Part shown: positions 63,201 through 64,000 of the stretch, piece by piece
Position numbering within the stretch: the stretch's first letter is position 1
How the letters are laid out: the number at the start of each line of letters is the position of its first letter
NCBI RefSeq assembly: GCF_902506455.1
Contig: NZ_LR733844.1
Coordinates: 660,415 to 724,414, forward strand
DNA length: 64,000 bases
Direction: 5' to 3'
Origin: Sphingomonas sp. 8AM
GTDB lineage: Bacteria; Pseudomonadota; Alphaproteobacteria; Sphingomonadales; Sphingomonadaceae
Notes under the pieces: model-generated
Database searches by the model: none
Seen by the model: the letters and a program-made list of their open reading frames with translations, nothing else
What the model was told of the DNA's origin: nothing
Made by a program: the position numbers and the translations under genes

Positions 63201-64000
63201 ATGTACAAGTACGACGAATATGATCAGTCGATCGTCGATGCGCGGGTCGAGGAGTTTCGCGACCAGTGCCAGCGACGGCTGTCGGGCGAGCTGAGCGAGG
63301 ACCAGTTCAAGCCGCTGCGGCTGATGAACGGGCTCTACCTTCAGCTGCACGCCTACATGCTGCGCGTCGCCGTGCCGTACGGCACGCTCAACGCGCGGCA
63401 GATGCGGATGCTGGCGCATGTCGCCCGCAAATACGACCGCGGCTATGGCCATTTCACCACCCGCCAGAACATCCAGTACAATTGGATCAAGCTGGAGGAC
63501 GCCGCCGACATCCTCGCCGAGCTGGCGACGGTCGAGATGCATGCGATCCAGACCAGCGGCAATTGCATCCGCAACATCAGCTCGGACCAGTTCGCGGGCG
63601 CTGCCGCCGACGAAGTGACCGATCCGCGCCCGTTTGCGGAGTTGCTGCGGCAGTGGAGCACCTTCCACCCCGAATTCACGTACCTGCCACGCAAGTTCAA
63701 GATCGCGGTGATCGCCGCCGAAGAGGATCGCGCGGCGATGCGGCTCCACGACATCGGGCTGCAATTGCTCGAGCGTGATGGCGTGCTCGGTGCCAAGGTG
63801 TTCGTCGGCGGCGGCATGGGCCGCACACCGATGATCGCGCCGGAGATCAGGGACTTCATCCCCGCCGACCAGCTGATGAGCTATCTGGAGGCGTGCCTGC
63901 GCGTCTACAATCGCTATGGCCGGCGCGACAATATCTACAAGGCGCGGATCAAGATCCTGATTCACGAACTCGGCGCGGACAAATATCGCGCCGAGGTGGA
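63201..64000 (+). CDS. cysI: Nitrite/sulfite reductase hemoprotein (5' part, cut by window end)
   Basis: The first 266 codons of a siroheme-[4Fe-4S] reductase that makes sulfide from sulfite. ATG at 63201 has CGAGGAAGCAACG before it. Visible: the N-terminal domain with FKPLRLMNGLYLQLHAYMLRVAVPYGTLNARQMR, the conserved RKYDRGYGHFTTRQNIQYNW, and QTSGNCIRNISSDQ. The siroheme/[4Fe-4S] cysteines would lie beyond the window edge. Assimilatory sulfite reduction is favoured by the cobA-DUF2849 context. Confidence 0.93.
   Translation, partial: MYKYDEYDQSIVDARVEEFRDQCQRRLSGELSEDQFKPLRLMNGLYLQLHAYMLRVAVPYGTLNARQMRMLAHVARKYDRGYGHFTTRQNIQYNWIKLEDAADILAELATVEMHAIQTSGNCIRNISSDQFAGAAADEVTDPRPFAELLRQWSTFHPEFTYLPRKFKIAVIAAEEDRAAMRLHDIGLQLLERDGVLGAKVFVGGGMGRTPMIAPEIRDFIPADQLMSYLEACLRVYNRYGRRDNIYKARIKILIHELGADKYRAEV

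Overview
The window is one contiguous 64 kb piece of a GC-rich bacterial chromosome, packed with about 75 protein genes on both strands. Gene content points to an alphaproteobacterium, most likely a sphingomonad. The main reasons are a ChpT-type phosphotransferase (the CckA-ChpT-CtrA relay is alphaproteobacterial), a YlxR/L7Ae fusion inside a rimP-nusA-infB operon, a cobA-DUF2849-cysI block, and many short GC-rich hairpin repeats between genes. The genus is inferred from gene content, not from a database search. I see no insertion sequence, prophage, CRISPR array, integron or replication origin.

Layout. 1-2.3 kb: gcvT-gcvH behind a tandem glycine riboswitch (minus strand). 2.3-4.9 kb: an MFS exporter and a lipoprotein sugar dehydrogenase. 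5.1-18.0 kb: a long plus-strand gene-expression block, rimP-nusA-(tautomerase)-ylxR-infB-(glyoxalase)-rbfA-(AbrB/PIN toxin-antitoxin)-tdk-(site-2 protease)-truB-rpsO-pnp, with accessory genes wedged between the conserved ones. 18.0-25.4 kb: a repeat-rich gap, a sialate O-acetylesterase with a LacI-type operator, and a class II aldolase divergent from a PaoABC-type periplasmic aldehyde oxidoreductase. 25.4-27.6 kb: a thioredoxin-like [2Fe-2S] protein, a J-domain protein, RNase P RNA and an AmpD-like amidase.

27.6-32.7 kb: a five-gene chemotaxis cluster cheA-cheW-cheY-cheB-cheR with no receptor gene. 32.8-37.7 kb: a surface-type lipoprotein, chpT, a JAMM protease, rluD, rpoH and mtgA. 37.7-41.1 kb: modABC molybdate uptake, an OYE-family reductase and tRNA-Pro(CGG). 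41.2-48.2 kb: pnuC plus a NadR-type kinase, lepA, and a translationally coupled set SH3-nadC-membrane protein-RNase T2. 48.2-54.8 kb: a D-2-hydroxyacid dehydrogenase, several tiny envelope proteins, a class A beta-lactamase, a nucleotidyltransferase coupled to a nitronate-monooxygenase-like flavoprotein, and a glycosyltransferase. 54.9-64.0 kb: a GH130-like protein with an SDR, an alpha/beta hydrolase, SelO, AstD, DUF808, and the start of a cobA-DUF2849-cysI sulfite/siroheme operon cut by the window edge.

Functional links. The molybdate transporter could feed the PaoABC molybdoenzyme. NadC and PnuC/NadR give two routes into NAD. CobA makes the siroheme precursor that CysI needs. RimP, RbfA, TruB, IF2, S15 and PNPase form the usual ribosome-maturation group. 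At least six families of intergenic hairpin repeats occur. Most copies sit beyond gene 3' ends, many at convergent junctions, and one copy supplies the stop codon and last residues of a protein. I found no single clear undescribed system. The best leads are the accessory genes inserted in the translation operon, the nested repeat cluster at 18.1-18.5 kb, the unusual CheA, and the SH3-nadC-RNase T2 coupling.
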